Source: an uncultured Bacteroidales bacterium | GTDB lineage: Bacteria > Bacteroidota > Bacteroidia > Bacteroidales > UBA4417 | Reading direction: 5' to 3' | Length of the DNA stretch: 40,891 nt | NCBI GenBank assembly: GCA_903946925.1 | Contig: CAJAXK010000035.1 | Location: 1-40,891, forward strand | In this document: positions 7,965-17,025 of the stretch, one piece after another | Layout: each line of letters opens with the position of its first letter | Numbering within the stretch: the stretch's first letter is position 1 | Notes under the pieces: generated by a model | Database searches by the model: none | Told to the model about the DNA's origin: nothing | What the model saw: only the letters and a program-made list of their open reading frames with translations | Translations under genes and position numbers: made by a program

Positions 7965-8768
7965 TCAGTAGTTAAGGTTTATACACAAATAGCTGTTTTC
8001 ATCACCAATAAGGTAGATTTTATCTGGTTCCCCATTTGGTTTCCGGCTAAGCATCATTTTTGTATTGGTAAATACTTTTTTGATTTTCCCCTTTTGGTTT
8101 TGAGCCAGATCGTTGTTATTTAAATTATTAGCTCCAATATCCGAAGTTTCGACAGTAATAGTGTAGCGCGGTTTTTTTTCCGGCGCTTTTGCCAGTACAT
8201 CAGCCTTAACCGGAACAGAATCAATCAAAAGAGGTATTTCGGCTAAAGTGTTTTCAATTGGAATAATTGTATTGGAATCGTCAGCAAAAGGTAGGATTGT
8301 ATATTCGCTTTTTTTATTTTTGAATGGCTTTTCTTCTGCAACTTTAGTTGAATAAGCCTGGTTTTGAGATGGTTGGAGTGCGTTTTTTAAAGGAGTTGGA
8401 GACCTCTTAACTGTAGCTGCTACTTCTTGTTTTGGACTTGAATTAAAATCAGCAGTCAATAAAAACAAAGTTCCAATCAGAACAATAATTGATGCTGCCG
8501 CTGCCCAATAATAGATTATTCGTTTCCGCCCGGTATCCTTTGGCCTGCTTAGCAGAATGATCTTTTCAGTCAGTTCGCGGCTTTCATCCGAATAGTTTTC
8601 GAGTGGGTCGGCGAATTTTGTCTTCTGCCACGACTCCCATTCGAATTTAGACAGTTTATCAGCTTCGATCTGTTGAAGCAGATCAATCCTGGTTGGTTTA
8701 TCAAAATCATCTTCCACCAGCCGGAACATGATTTCTTCGTAATTATCAATATTAATTGTGGTTTTCAT
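7965..8768 (-). CDS. Probable anti-sigma factor (single-pass membrane protein)
   Basis: A 267-residue protein with a hydrophilic N-terminal cytoplasmic part (1-83), one membrane segment IIYYWAAAASIIVLIGTLFLL (about 84-105) and a periplasmic part rich in Lys, Pro and Asn. It overlaps the sigma-factor stop by 4 nt (ATGA at 8765-8768), showing translational coupling. Position directly after an ECF sigma gene and the one-TM topology are the basis for the anti-sigma call. No zinc-binding HxxxCxxC motif is seen, so it is not a classical ZAS protein. Sequence similarity alone would not name it. Confidence 0.6.
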   Translation of the reverse strand: MKTTINIDNYEEIMFRLVEDDFDKPTRIDLLQQIEADKLSKFEWESWQKTKFADPLENYSDESRELTEKIILLSRPKDTGRKRIIYYWAAAASIIVLIGTLFLLTADFNSSPKQEVAATVKRSPTPLKNALQPSQNQAYSTKVAEEKPFKNKKSEYTILPFADDSNTIIPIENTLAEIPLLIDSVPVKADVLAKAPEKKPRYTITVETSDIGANNLNNNDLAQNQKGKIKKVFTNTKMMLSRKPNGEPDKIYLIGDENSYLCINLNY

Positions 8769-9244
8769 GCCGTTTCCAATTCTAAAATTTTTTCTTTGAT
8801 GGCTTTCCGTGCCCTGAACAGATATACTTTCACCTGGTTTTCGGTCAAATTGGTGATTTCTTCAATTTCCTTATACGTATAGTTTTCAAGGTCGCGAAGC
8901 GTGATCAATTCTTTATAGAGCGAAGGGATTTGGTTTATGGCAAGTTGGACGAGCTGTAAGGTATCGGTTTCATCGGGGCTTTCTGCCATTTCGTGATATG
9001 ACGCATTAAAACTTTCCAATCGCGAATCTGTACGGAAGGAATCAATAATTTTTTTGTGCGCGACCGAAAACAGATAGGATTTTGCCGAGCCGATCTCCAC
9101 TTTTTCCTTGTTTTTCCAAAGCACCTCGAAACACTCCTGAACAATATCACCGGCTTCCATAGCATTGCTTGCCACCCGTTTGCAGTACCTTAAAAGGTTT
9201 GGGGTAATAAGTTTTGCACAAATAATGAAATTGTCCCTTGTCAT
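8765..9244 (-). CDS. ECF RNA polymerase sigma factor (sigma-70 family)
   Basis: A 159-residue extracytoplasmic-function sigma factor. Region 2 is visible as AMEAGDIVQECFEVLWKNKEKV followed by SAKSYLFSVAHKKIIDSFR (core binding and -10 recognition, residues about 27-77). Region 4 is LRDLENYTYKEIEEITNLTENQVKVYLFRARKAIKEKI (about 116-153), the -35 binding HTH. Region 3 is absent, as in all ECF factors. It heads an operon with the putative anti-sigma factor and a beta-barrel protein. The usual TAnnTTTG promoter was not found upstream of 9244, which would fit autoregulated transcription. Confidence 0.92.
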   Translation of the reverse strand: MTRDNFIICAKLITPNLLRYCKRVASNAMEAGDIVQECFEVLWKNKEKVEIGSAKSYLFSVAHKKIIDSFRTDSRLESFNASYHEMAESPDETDTLQLVQLAINQIPSLYKELITLRDLENYTYKEIEEITNLTENQVKVYLFRARKAIKEKILELETA

Positions 9245-9661
9245 ACTACTGTTAATCGGTATTATTCGACAATTGTTACATCTTTCTTAAAATAATTTGA
9301 CCACAATGACCTGATAAATCCACAAAAGTTATACAACCTCTTTTTTATGAGTTGTTTACATTAATATTTTTGCTGAATAATAAAAATTCTAAATCCCGCG
9401 CTACCGCAAGAACATGTTGTATTACGTACACTCCTTCAGTTGGCCTTTCCGATTGCCAATAGTTTACAAGCCTGATAGCATTCTAAACCAAAGTCGAATA
9501 TCAGCCACTTGCTACAGACTCAGCAGTTATAGCCATTGTAGGGTAACTGTACAAAAATTAAGAACTTTGAAAATTTGCCCCTTGCGGTGAAAAATTAAAT
9601 TAATTGCCGCATATTTGCGGCGGTTATTTCGTATTTTTACCGCATAATTGTATAATTAGTA
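9245..9661. other. Intergenic region between divergent sigma operon and fic gene
   Basis: About 417 nt with no supportable gene. The left part must hold the leftward promoter of the sigma operon. The right part holds an operator-like palindrome and related half-sites for the fic gene. Nothing else stands out in 9300-9570. Confidence 0.6.
9582..9644 (+). promoter_or_regulatory. Operator-like palindrome and half-sites upstream of fic
   Basis: A perfect palindrome GCCGCA-TATT-TGCGGC lies at 9606-9621. Related half-sites flank it: TTGCGGT at 9582-9588 and ACCGCA at 9639-9644. All are within 80 nt of the fic start codon. The Fic protein has a C-terminal winged-helix-like region, so it may bind here and autoregulate. 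This is an inference from position and symmetry. Confidence 0.55.
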
Positions 9662-10768
9662 ATGACAAAATACATTTACGAGCACAAAAACTGGACAGAT
9701 TTTTCGTGGCACGACAAAGCCATAAATGTTCTATTTGGCGAGGTAAGGCTTATGCAGGGTAAAATAATTGGTCAAATGAATGCTTTGGGATTTTCAGCCA
9801 AAGAAGAAGCCTCGCTTAACGTCTTAACCATAGATGTTGTAAAATCATCAGAAATAGAAGGCGAATCGCTTAATTATGACCAGGTGCGCTCATCAATTGC
9901 CAGGCGTTTGGGCATCAACACAGGAGGGCTTGTGCCGAGCAACCGCCACATCGAAGGAGTGGTAGAAATGATGCTGGATGCCACCCAACGCTACACCTTG
10001 CCGTTAACCGAAAACCGTTTGTTTGGTTGGCACGCAGCTCTTTTTCCAACAGGGTATAGCGGACCTTACTTAATTGAAGCGGGCCAATATCGCACAGGCG
10101 AAATGCAAGTAGTTTCGGGTGCAATGGGCAAAGAAAAAGTACATTACGAAGCCGTAAAGCCCGAAATGGTAAAAACGGAAATGGACAAGTTTTTGGATTG
10201 GTTCAATACCGAAAACCGCCTTGACCCGGTTTTGAAAGCAGCTATCGCACACTTTTGGTTTATCATCATTCACCCCTTTGATGATGGAAACGGCAGGATT
10301 GCAAGAGCTATAACCGATATGCTACTTGCCAGTGGTGAAGGAAGTGGGGAACGTTTTTACAGTATGTCGGGCCAAATTTTAGCCGAACGACATCGCTATT
10401 ACGAAGTATTGCAAAAAGTGCAACATAGTTCAGGCGATATTACCGAGTGGCTCGATTGGTTTTTGCACTGCCTCAAAAATGCGATGCTCACAACCGAAAA
10501 CACCACACAAAAAATATTGCGCAAAGCTGAGTTTTGGAAATTGCACGAACATACCGCCATTAATGAACGCCAACGCTTACTACTCAACAAACTCTTCGAC
10601 GGTTTTGAGGGAAAACTACAAACCTCAAAATGGGCCAAAATTACCAAAACCTCTACCGACACCGCCCTACGCGACATAAAAGATTTGCTTGAAAAAGGCA
10701 TCCTGCAACAAACCGAAGGAGGAGGACGAAATGCCAATTACGAATTAGTTGGCTTTAAATTAGAATAA
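9662..10768 (+). CDS. Fic family protein with DUF4172 N-terminus (self-inhibited AMPylase type)
   Basis: Fic enzymes transfer AMP or another nucleotide-derived group to target protein hydroxyls. The canonical core HPFDDGNGR is intact (H204 to R212), so it should be active. An inhibitory helix motif S-x-x-x-E-G is seen upstream (S62 SEIEG67), which places it in the class II, N-terminally self-inhibited group. Residues 1-60 (YIYEHKNWTDFSWHDKA) match the DUF4172 type. The C-terminal 80 residues (NERQRLLLNKLFDGF...KTSTDTALRDIKDLLEKGIL) look like a winged helix DNA-binding domain. Length of 368 residues is normal. No toxin/antitoxin partner is adjacent. The palindromes upstream suggest autoregulation. 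Confidence 0.92.
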   Translation: MTKYIYEHKNWTDFSWHDKAINVLFGEVRLMQGKIIGQMNALGFSAKEEASLNVLTIDVVKSSEIEGESLNYDQVRSSIARRLGINTGGLVPSNRHIEGVVEMMLDATQRYTLPLTENRLFGWHAALFPTGYSGPYLIEAGQYRTGEMQVVSGAMGKEKVHYEAVKPEMVKTEMDKFLDWFNTENRLDPVLKAAIAHFWFIIIHPFDDGNGRIARAITDMLLASGEGSGERFYSMSGQILAERHRYYEVLQKVQHSSGDITEWLDWFLHCLKNAMLTTENTTQKILRKAEFWKLHEHTAINERQRLLLNKLFDGFEGKLQTSKWAKITKTSTDTALRDIKDLLEKGILQQTEGGGRNANYELVGFKLE

Positions 10769-10787
10769 CCACCAGCTAAAATAAAAC

Positions 10788-10821
10788 GGAACTAATAACG
10801 AATAACAAATAACAATTAACC
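10788..10821. repeat. Short AATAAC word repeat
   Basis: A run of ACTAATAACGAATAAC-type words with AAATAAC and AATTAACC variants lies immediately before the M28 peptidase gene. It is a small, single-armed example of the intergenic word repeats in the window. Confidence 0.6.
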
Positions 10822-10825
10822 TTCT

Positions 10826-12382
10826 ATGAATAAACTACTTACCATCTCCCTATTCTCTATTTTCATTTCCCTAACCACACCTTCATTCGCCCAGCGCGAT
10901 GTGGTTGAAAAAATTATCGAAATCGGCAAAACCGACAACCAAACCATGCAACACCTCGATGTGCTTTGCAACCGTTTTGGTGGAAGGTTGATTGGCTCCG
11001 ATGCCTACGAAAACTCAGCCGAATGGGCTGCCTCCAAGTTCAAGGAATGGGGAATGCAGGTACAAATGGACGAGGCTGGAACTGTTCCTGTTGGTTTTAA
11101 CCGTGGGCCCTGGTTTGGGAAATTGCTTGCCGAAAACGGCATGGATCTGCATTTCGCAACCCCTTCCTACACGTCGGGAACTAAAGGTTTGCAAACGGGA
11201 CACGTGCTGCTGGAACCTAAAACTCAGGAAGAATTTAACCGCATGAAAGGCCGCCTGAAAGGTGCCTGGGTTTTGATAACCGGCAAGAGCGATGGCTGGC
11301 CTATAGATTTTTCGCATAAAGCAAACCACCGCCGCGATTCGTTGATTGCCGCCAACATCGAAATTCGCAAGAAAAACCATGATATTGAAGCCGAAAACGA
11401 TAAAATCGGCGACAGCCTTCCAAAGAAAGAAATTATTAAACTGAACGATGAACCCGCACTGTTTTATAAACAAATGAAAGATGCTGGAATTTTGGGAATA
11501 ATCCAGTCGGCTCCTATACCAATCCGAGTGTTGTACGATCGGAAAAACATTGATAGCCTCACTTTTGAAACCCTGCCCACTTTGCCCGATATTAAATTAG
11601 ACGAACACCAATATGCGACCATCGAACAAATGGCAAAGGAACGCCGCAATTTTTTTCTCGAATTTGATATCCGCAACCATTTTAAACCCGGGCCGATCAG
11701 ATATTATAATGTAATTGGAGTAATTCCCGGCACAAAATACCCCGATGAATATGTGATAATGGGCGGGCATTTAGATGCGTATGATGTGGGAACCGGCGGC
11801 GTGGATGATGGTTCGGGAGCCACGCCTGCCATGGAAGCAGCACGTTTGATAATGAAAGCTGGCGGGAAACCCAAACGCACAATACTAGTATTTTTGTTTG
11901 CCGGCGAAGAATTTGGTCTGTTAGGCTCGAAAAGCTGGGTTAACAGGAATCCTGAAAAACTATCGAAAATATCCAATATGTTTAACCGCGATGGTGGCCC
12001 AACTGTTGCCAACAGCTTGAGCGTTCCCGATGCATGGAAGGAAGATTTTGAGAAAATTTGCGAGCCTTTGTCGGGAATTAACCCCGATTTTCCTTTTACG
12101 ATTACCAAACGCGAGCCCAGACCCCGCCCCAAAGCAGCATGGGGGACTGACAGCGGGTCGTTTGCCATCGAAGGAGTGCCAACACTCACTTTTGGCACCG
12201 AAGACACCAAAGGCTACAACTTTAATTATGGCGAAATCTGGCACACCGAAAGGGATTTATACAACAAAAGCATCCCCGAATACCAGGAACATACTTCCAT
12301 TGTAACAGCAATAGTCGTTTTGGGCGTTGCCAACCTCGATCATTTACTTCCAAAAGACGCTTATTACTCGGATGAGAAGTGA
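10826..12382 (+). CDS. Secreted M28 family zinc aminopeptidase/carboxypeptidase Q-like
   Basis: Exopeptidase with a two-zinc centre. A signal peptide (MNKLLTISLFSIFISLTTPSFAQ, cleavage about residue 22) directs export. The M28 ligands are visible in order: H315 in MGGHLDAY, bridging D327 in GGVDDGSG, catalytic E361 and ligand E362 in FAGEEFGLLGS, D389 in NRDGG and H473 in IWHTERD. A protease-associated domain-like insert fits residues 130-270. Overall length (518) and the HLDAYDVGTGGVDDGSG context resemble plasma glutamate carboxypeptidase (CPQ). No T9SS sorting domain is present, so periplasmic location is more likely than surface. It probably trims peptides for nutrition. Confidence 0.93.
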   Translation: MNKLLTISLFSIFISLTTPSFAQRDVVEKIIEIGKTDNQTMQHLDVLCNRFGGRLIGSDAYENSAEWAASKFKEWGMQVQMDEAGTVPVGFNRGPWFGKLLAENGMDLHFATPSYTSGTKGLQTGHVLLEPKTQEEFNRMKGRLKGAWVLITGKSDGWPIDFSHKANHRRDSLIAANIEIRKKNHDIEAENDKIGDSLPKKEIIKLNDEPALFYKQMKDAGILGIIQSAPIPIRVLYDRKNIDSLTFETLPTLPDIKLDEHQYATIEQMAKERRNFFLEFDIRNHFKPGPIRYYNVIGVIPGTKYPDEYVIMGGHLDAYDVGTGGVDDGSGATPAMEAARLIMKAGGKPKRTILVFLFAGEEFGLLGSKSWVNRNPEKLSKISNMFNRDGGPTVANSLSVPDAWKEDFEKICEPLSGINPDFPFTITKREPRPRPKAAWGTDSGSFAIEGVPTLTFGTEDTKGYNFNYGEIWHTERDLYNKSIPEYQEHTSIVTAIVVLGVANLDHLLPKDAYYSDEK

Positions 12383-12547
12383 TGTGGGATGTGCAATGTG
12401 CAATGTGGGATTTATGATGTCGGATTAAACCTGAAAATTAATTTCCTTTTAGAACATCCGCCATCCGCCATCCAACTTCCAACATCCAACATTCGACCTT
12501 CGACCTTCGACATCTAACATCCGACCTTCGACATCTAACATCCCTCC
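12381..12547. repeat. Imperfect palindrome of GATGTGGGATGT / ACATCCGACCTTCG words
   Basis: The left arm (12381-12425) repeats GATGTGGGATGTGCAATGT words. The right arm (12453-12547) repeats ACATCC, CCATCCGCC and ACCTTCGACATCTA words, which are complementary in type. About 27 nt of AT-rich DNA separates the arms. It begins within the peptidase stop codon and ends about 30 nt before the helicase start. Confidence 0.88.
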
Positions 12548-12578
12548 TTTGACTTTTCAATATTATGCAAAACAAACT

Positions 12579-15107
12579 ATGACAACACAGGAAATCCCAA
12601 ATCCACAGCTTCGATTGGCTTTTGATTATGTGGAGCAAACCAACACAAACCTATTCCTTACCGGAAAAGCTGGCACAGGAAAGACCACGTTTTTGCGTAA
12701 ACTCAAAACTGTTTCGCCCAAGAGGATGATTGTGGTTGCCCCTACCGGCGTGGCTGCCATAAATGCCGGCGGCGTTACTATACATTCGTTTTTCCAGATG
12801 CACTTTGGGCCTCACCTTCCCGAACATGCGGCGCAACAGGCAAACAGCAGGGATGGCAACCAAAACAATGCATTCGACAAGGCAAAGCGTTTCAGCCGCG
12901 AGAAAATTGACATCATGCGCAGCCTCGATTTGCTGGTAATTGACGAAATAAGCATGGTCAGGGCCGATTTGCTGGATGCGATTGACGAGGTTTTGCGTCG
13001 GTTCAAGGATCACAGCAAACCATTCGGTGGCGTTCAACTGCTAATGATCGGCGATTTGCAACAACTTGCCCCGGTGGTAAAGGATGAGGAATGGGAAATC
13101 CTTCGGCCATATTACGACACATTTTTCTTTTTCGGTAGCCGCGCCTTGCAAAAAACCGCTTTCACAACCATCGAACTCAAACATATTTACCGACAAAGCG
13201 ACGATATTTTTATTAGCCTGCTCAATAAAGTCCGCGATAACAAAATTGATAAACAGGCCTTGGATGCATTGAACCAGAGATATATACCCGGTTTCGACCC
13301 GGGCAATAATTCAGGTTACATCACCCTCACTACGCACAATTACCAGTCGAAAGACATAAACGAAGCCAAGCTCAAACAGCTTAAAATCCACGAGCACCGT
13401 TTTTTGGCTAAGATAGATGGCGATTTCCCAGAGTACAGTTATCCCACCGATTTTGAGCTTGTGCTCAAGGAAGGTGCTCAGGTAATGTTTGTAAAAAACG
13501 ATATATCGCGCGAAAAACTGTTTTACAACGGCAAAATTGGCAAGATTACAAGCATTGCAGGAGATTCGATTCTTGTAAAATGCGATGGTGATTATGATGC
13601 TATAGAAGTGTTTCCGAGCGAATGGACAAACAGTAAATACACCATTAACGAAGAAACCAAAGAAATCACCGAAACACCGATTGGCACTTTCACGCAGTTC
13701 CCGCTCAAATTGGCATGGGCCATAACCATCCACAAAAGCCAAGGCCTTACTTTTGAAAAAGCGATTATTGACGCCAATGCAGCATTTGCACATGGACAGG
13801 TATATGTAGCGTTGAGCCGTTGCAAGACCTTTGAAGGAATGGTGTTGAGTACGCCCATTTCGCAAAATTGCATTAAAAGCGATAGCAGCGTAAAAGGTTT
13901 TTCCGATGAAGCCGAGCAGAACCAACCCGGTGAAAAGGAATTGTTGGCTTCCAGAATTGCCTACCAGCAAACCCTGCTGGCAGAATTGTTGGATTTTTCG
14001 GTTATCCAACGCCGTTTTTATCATTGCCAAAAAATCATAAAGGAAAATTCCAACGTGCTGCTTCCGGCTTTTGCCGAAACTTTTATGGCTATGCACAACG
14101 CCATAGAACAGGAATTGATTGGTATTGTAAATAAGTTTAAACCCCAAATCGGACAGTTTCTTACCGAAAACCCAATGATTGAGGGACATGAAGCATTGCA
14201 GGAACGAATAAAAAAAGCCGCTGCCTATTTTGCCGAAAAAACCGAAAAACACATTTGTCAGGTTTTACAAACCATTGAAATTGAAACCGATAACAAGGCA
14301 ATTAAAAAAGTATTGAAGGAGAGTGTCGAAAACCTTTACCAGGAAGCAGTTATTAAAACGGCATGTTTTAAAGCTGGCACCGAAGGGTTTGCCGTAAAAA
14401 CCTATCTGAATGCGAAAGCAAAGGCTGCAATAGAGAAAATACAGCTTAAAACCGAAACAAAGCCAAAGGTTAACGCCCAGGAAGGTGGCAAACCGAACGC
14501 TGCACTAATTCAGCTAATTAAAGAATGGCGCAACGACAAGGCTGACGAAGAAGACTTGCCGCTTTACATGGTGCTTCCGCAAAAAACGCTTTACGAGCTG
14601 GTGCATAAACTTCCGGTAACGGTGAAGGAATTGAAAGAAATAGCAGGTTTTGGCACGAAAAAAGTGCATAAATACGGTGCCGAAATCATTTCGATAATCC
14701 GAAACTATTTGCAGATAAACCATTTAGACAAGATTGAAACCGATATTCAGGAAGAAGAACAAGTTACAAAGCCAAAACCCATTATAGGTCAATCGCAACG
14801 GCTTAGCTTGCAAATGTTCCTGGAAGGAAAAACCATAGCCGAAATTGCGATGGAACGTTCTTATACCCTTGGCACGATCGAAGGACATTTAGCCGGGTTT
14901 GTAGCCTCCGGCGAATTGGATATTTTAAAACTGATGTCCCCCGAAAAACTCGAAATAATAAAAACATATTTTATAAATGCCGAAAGTACTTCGCTCAACG
15001 ATGCAAAAGCGTTTTTCGGCGACGAATACAGTTACACCGATTTACGGATGGTGGTTAATTCAATGAAAGCAAAAACCCCTGAACCACCAGCAAAATATAT
15101 TTTGTAA
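12579..15107 (+). CDS. PIF1-like helicase with C-terminal HRDC and HTH domains
   Basis: An 842-residue SF1B DNA helicase. N-terminal PIF1/RecD-type core: Walker A GKAGTGKTT (residues 29-37), motif Ia APTGVAAINAGGVTIHSFF, Walker B LVIDEISM (D122, E123), GDLQQLAPV (motif III) and the C-terminal WAITIHKSQGLTFEKAIID...QVYVALSRCK motifs. A linker of about 200 residues follows. Next comes an HRDC-like domain (MVLPQKTLYELVHKLPVTVKELKEIAGFGTKKVHKYG, about 650-690), then an HTH segment (LQMFLEGKTIAEIAMERSYTLGTIEGHLAGF, about 735-770) as at the end of RecQ-type proteins. The ATG at 12579 is preferred over an upstream in-frame TTG (12549), which lies in the repeat. Role in genome maintenance is inferred. 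Confidence 0.9.
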   Translation: MTTQEIPNPQLRLAFDYVEQTNTNLFLTGKAGTGKTTFLRKLKTVSPKRMIVVAPTGVAAINAGGVTIHSFFQMHFGPHLPEHAAQQANSRDGNQNNAFDKAKRFSREKIDIMRSLDLLVIDEISMVRADLLDAIDEVLRRFKDHSKPFGGVQLLMIGDLQQLAPVVKDEEWEILRPYYDTFFFFGSRALQKTAFTTIELKHIYRQSDDIFISLLNKVRDNKIDKQALDALNQRYIPGFDPGNNSGYITLTTHNYQSKDINEAKLKQLKIHEHRFLAKIDGDFPEYSYPTDFELVLKEGAQVMFVKNDISREKLFYNGKIGKITSIAGDSILVKCDGDYDAIEVFPSEWTNSKYTINEETKEITETPIGTFTQFPLKLAWAITIHKSQGLTFEKAIIDANAAFAHGQVYVALSRCKTFEGMVLSTPISQNCIKSDSSVKGFSDEAEQNQPGEKELLASRIAYQQTLLAELLDFSVIQRRFYHCQKIIKENSNVLLPAFAETFMAMHNAIEQELIGIVNKFKPQIGQFLTENPMIEGHEALQERIKKAAAYFAEKTEKHICQVLQTIEIETDNKAIKKVLKESVENLYQEAVIKTACFKAGTEGFAVKTYLNAKAKAAIEKIQLKTETKPKVNAQEGGKPNAALIQLIKEWRNDKADEEDLPLYMVLPQKTLYELVHKLPVTVKELKEIAGFGTKKVHKYGAEIISIIRNYLQINHLDKIETDIQEEEQVTKPKPIIGQSQRLSLQMFLEGKTIAEIAMERSYTLGTIEGHLAGFVASGELDILKLMSPEKLEIIKTYFINAESTSLNDAKAFFGDEYSYTDLRMVVNSMKAKTPEPPAKYIL

Positions 15108-15482
15108 GTGCATTTGCGGGTTAGCTCAAACAGGTTGTATTTTGTACTGTAAATGGGATTTAACCCATGTTCAATAAATTAAAAAAAAGACCACGGCGGA
15201 ATGAAGAACCATAGAAAAACACTGAGAATAAACTCCGTGTACCTCTGTGAACTCCGTGCCTCTGTGGTAAAAATATCACTTCTAAATGCGGCAATTTACC
15301 CCGTTTTGAGTATAAAAGCCCATTCAATTGCTATAAAAGCCCAAACAACCGGACCAAAATCATGGCATTTTCACCTTAATAACGAAACAAGAAATGGCCT
15401 GAATTGAAAAACCCCACCCATCAAGGATCGAATTATAATCTACCTGCCTGGCCTTTATACCACTTATTTTAAGGATAAGCTG
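15108..15482. other. Intergenic region between convergent genes, with a CTCTGTGGT-type palindrome
   Basis: No supportable gene. A small hairpin ATGGG/CCCAT lies at 15153-15168. At 15189-15270 left-arm words (ACCACGGCGG, ACCATAG, ACACTGAG) face right-arm words (CTCCGTGT, CTCTGTG, CTCCGTG, CTCTGTGGT) in inverted orientation. The open frame across it is the spurious type that ends in LCELRASVV and is not counted as a gene. Confidence 0.75.
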
Positions 15483-16802
15483 TTAAACAACCCTTCCTTC
15501 TTTCACATATTCTCTCACAATGGCACTTTCCAGCATTTTTAGGCTCAAGCAATTTGAATTGCTGGCAAGGATTTCGATACAACAGAAATTTGCAATGTTT
15601 ACAATGCCTGCGCCCGATAGTTCGTATCGAGTGGCAATTTGTTGAAAATCAATATTTTTAGCTATTTCTATTTGTGTTGGGAAGGCTTTGTTCCAAATAT
15701 CGAGCCTTTCGTTAGGTTGGGGCATTGGAAAATGGATCATTGCTTGGAACCGCCGCGCAAAAGCATCGTCAATATTGCCCCGCTGGTTTGTGGCAAGTAT
15801 TACCAGACCATCAAAACTTTCTATGCGTTGCAATAAATATGCAACCTCCTGATTTGCATATTTATCATGGGCATCGCGTATGTCGGTGCGTTTTCCAAAA
15901 AGCGCATCGGCCTCATCGAAAAACAAAATCCAGTTCTTGTTCCCCGCTTTATCAAAAAGCCTTGAAAGGTTTTTTTCGGTCTCGCCAATGTATTTTGAAA
16001 CTACCCGCGACAAATCAATCCTGAACACATCTTTACCGGTATGTTTTCCCAAAAGTGTGGCCGTGAGCGTTTTCCCTGTTCCTGGAGGGCCGTAAAAAAG
16101 GGCACGATAGCCTGGTTTTACTCGCTTTTTCATGCCCCAATCCCCCAATAATGTGCTATGGTGTGTTATCCAGTTTTCTATTTCCCGAATTTGCTGCAAG
16201 GTGGAAGGGTGGAGCACAACATCGTCCCAATCCATTTCCGTTTCAATATGTTCGGCAGGAAAATCAATGCTGAAACGTGGTTTTTTTACCGAACCAGTGG
16301 TAATGGCTTCAAGTATTTCGGCATCCAGAATTATTTTTCCGCTCATTCCCGGCTCACCTTCTGGCATAGGTTGTAGCGATAAAATATGTTTTTTGTAAAA
16401 CCAATGGCCGGTACCAAATAAGCTTTGCACTTCTAGCTTTTTTGCCAAATCGTCTCCTGCTAATACAAATTGTGCTGTTTCGCCGGTAGGGATTATTCCT
16501 CTATGGTTTGTCGCTTTTACGCCGCCAAATTCGGGGAAGTCGCCACCTTCAGGGAGAAAACCTGAAATAATTTTATTGAAAAAATTGGGTTGTATATGAG
16601 GCGTGACAGCCATCAGTATGATAATATATTCATTAAATGAAGGGCGGTTTTGGTTAAGGAAATCCGAAAACGGGGAGCCATCGTTAACGTAGGCGATCTC
16701 ATCAATAATTACTTCTTTATCCAAATTCAAGAAAATCCTGAAACGAGCTGTTATAACCGAATGCAAATAGTTGAGGGCTGTTGTTAGGGATTGGGTTTCC
16801 AT
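15483..16802 (-). CDS. AAA+ ATPase (contractile-injection-system-associated type)
   Basis: A 439-residue ATPase of the classical AAA clade. Walker A is GPPGTGKTL (residues 238-246), Walker B ILFFDEADALFGKR (D295, E296), sensor 1 ATNQ (337-340) and the arginine finger pair R350/R351 in FARRF. The N-terminal 200 residues (start METQSLTTALNYLHSVITARF) are a helical domain followed by a beta-rich part. This layout resembles the ATP-binding proteins encoded with phage-tail-like contractile injection systems and R-type structures, but no sheath, tube or baseplate gene is in this window. The ATG at 16802 is preferred; an upstream in-frame TTG at 16814 is possible. Substrate unknown. Confidence 0.82.
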   Translation of the reverse strand: METQSLTTALNYLHSVITARFRIFLNLDKEVIIDEIAYVNDGSPFSDFLNQNRPSFNEYIIILMAVTPHIQPNFFNKIISGFLPEGGDFPEFGGVKATNHRGIIPTGETAQFVLAGDDLAKKLEVQSLFGTGHWFYKKHILSLQPMPEGEPGMSGKIILDAEILEAITTGSVKKPRFSIDFPAEHIETEMDWDDVVLHPSTLQQIREIENWITHHSTLLGDWGMKKRVKPGYRALFYGPPGTGKTLTATLLGKHTGKDVFRIDLSRVVSKYIGETEKNLSRLFDKAGNKNWILFFDEADALFGKRTDIRDAHDKYANQEVAYLLQRIESFDGLVILATNQRGNIDDAFARRFQAMIHFPMPQPNERLDIWNKAFPTQIEIAKNIDFQQIATRYELSGAGIVNIANFCCIEILASNSNCLSLKMLESAIVREYVKEGRVV

Positions 16803-16918
16803 AAGTGAGGGCAACTTGAGATTGAATTAGAGGAAACGTTTTGCGAAAATTAGTACATTTATGAAACAAATATACTTACAAATAAACAAACACACGAAAT
16901 ATGCCTTAAAAAGCCTTG

Positions 16919-16951
16919 TTTGCTGATTGTTCCCAATTGTTCCTACCTTTG
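16919..16951 (+). promoter_or_regulatory. Promoter of the flavodoxin/ferredoxin gene
   Basis: TTTG (16919-16922), a 21-nt spacer and TACCTTTG (16944-16951) match the Bacteroidota -33/-7 consensus. The start codon is 74 nt downstream. Confidence 0.7.
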
Positions 16952-17025
16952 AAAAGCCTTTTTTAAAACAATAAAACCTCAATTGCTTTTCGGGAATTCA
17001 GATTAATAAAGTAATTTAAATCCAC

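Noticed and set aside
9250-9290. TGTAACA and GTCG words upstream of the ECF operon as an ECF promoter
   Set aside because: The two words are only 3 nt apart on the minus strand, far short of the usual -35/-10 spacing.
15201-15407. 68-codon frame containing LCELRASVV
   Set aside because: This peptide is the typical false translation of the CTCTGTGGT-type repeat and has no start context.
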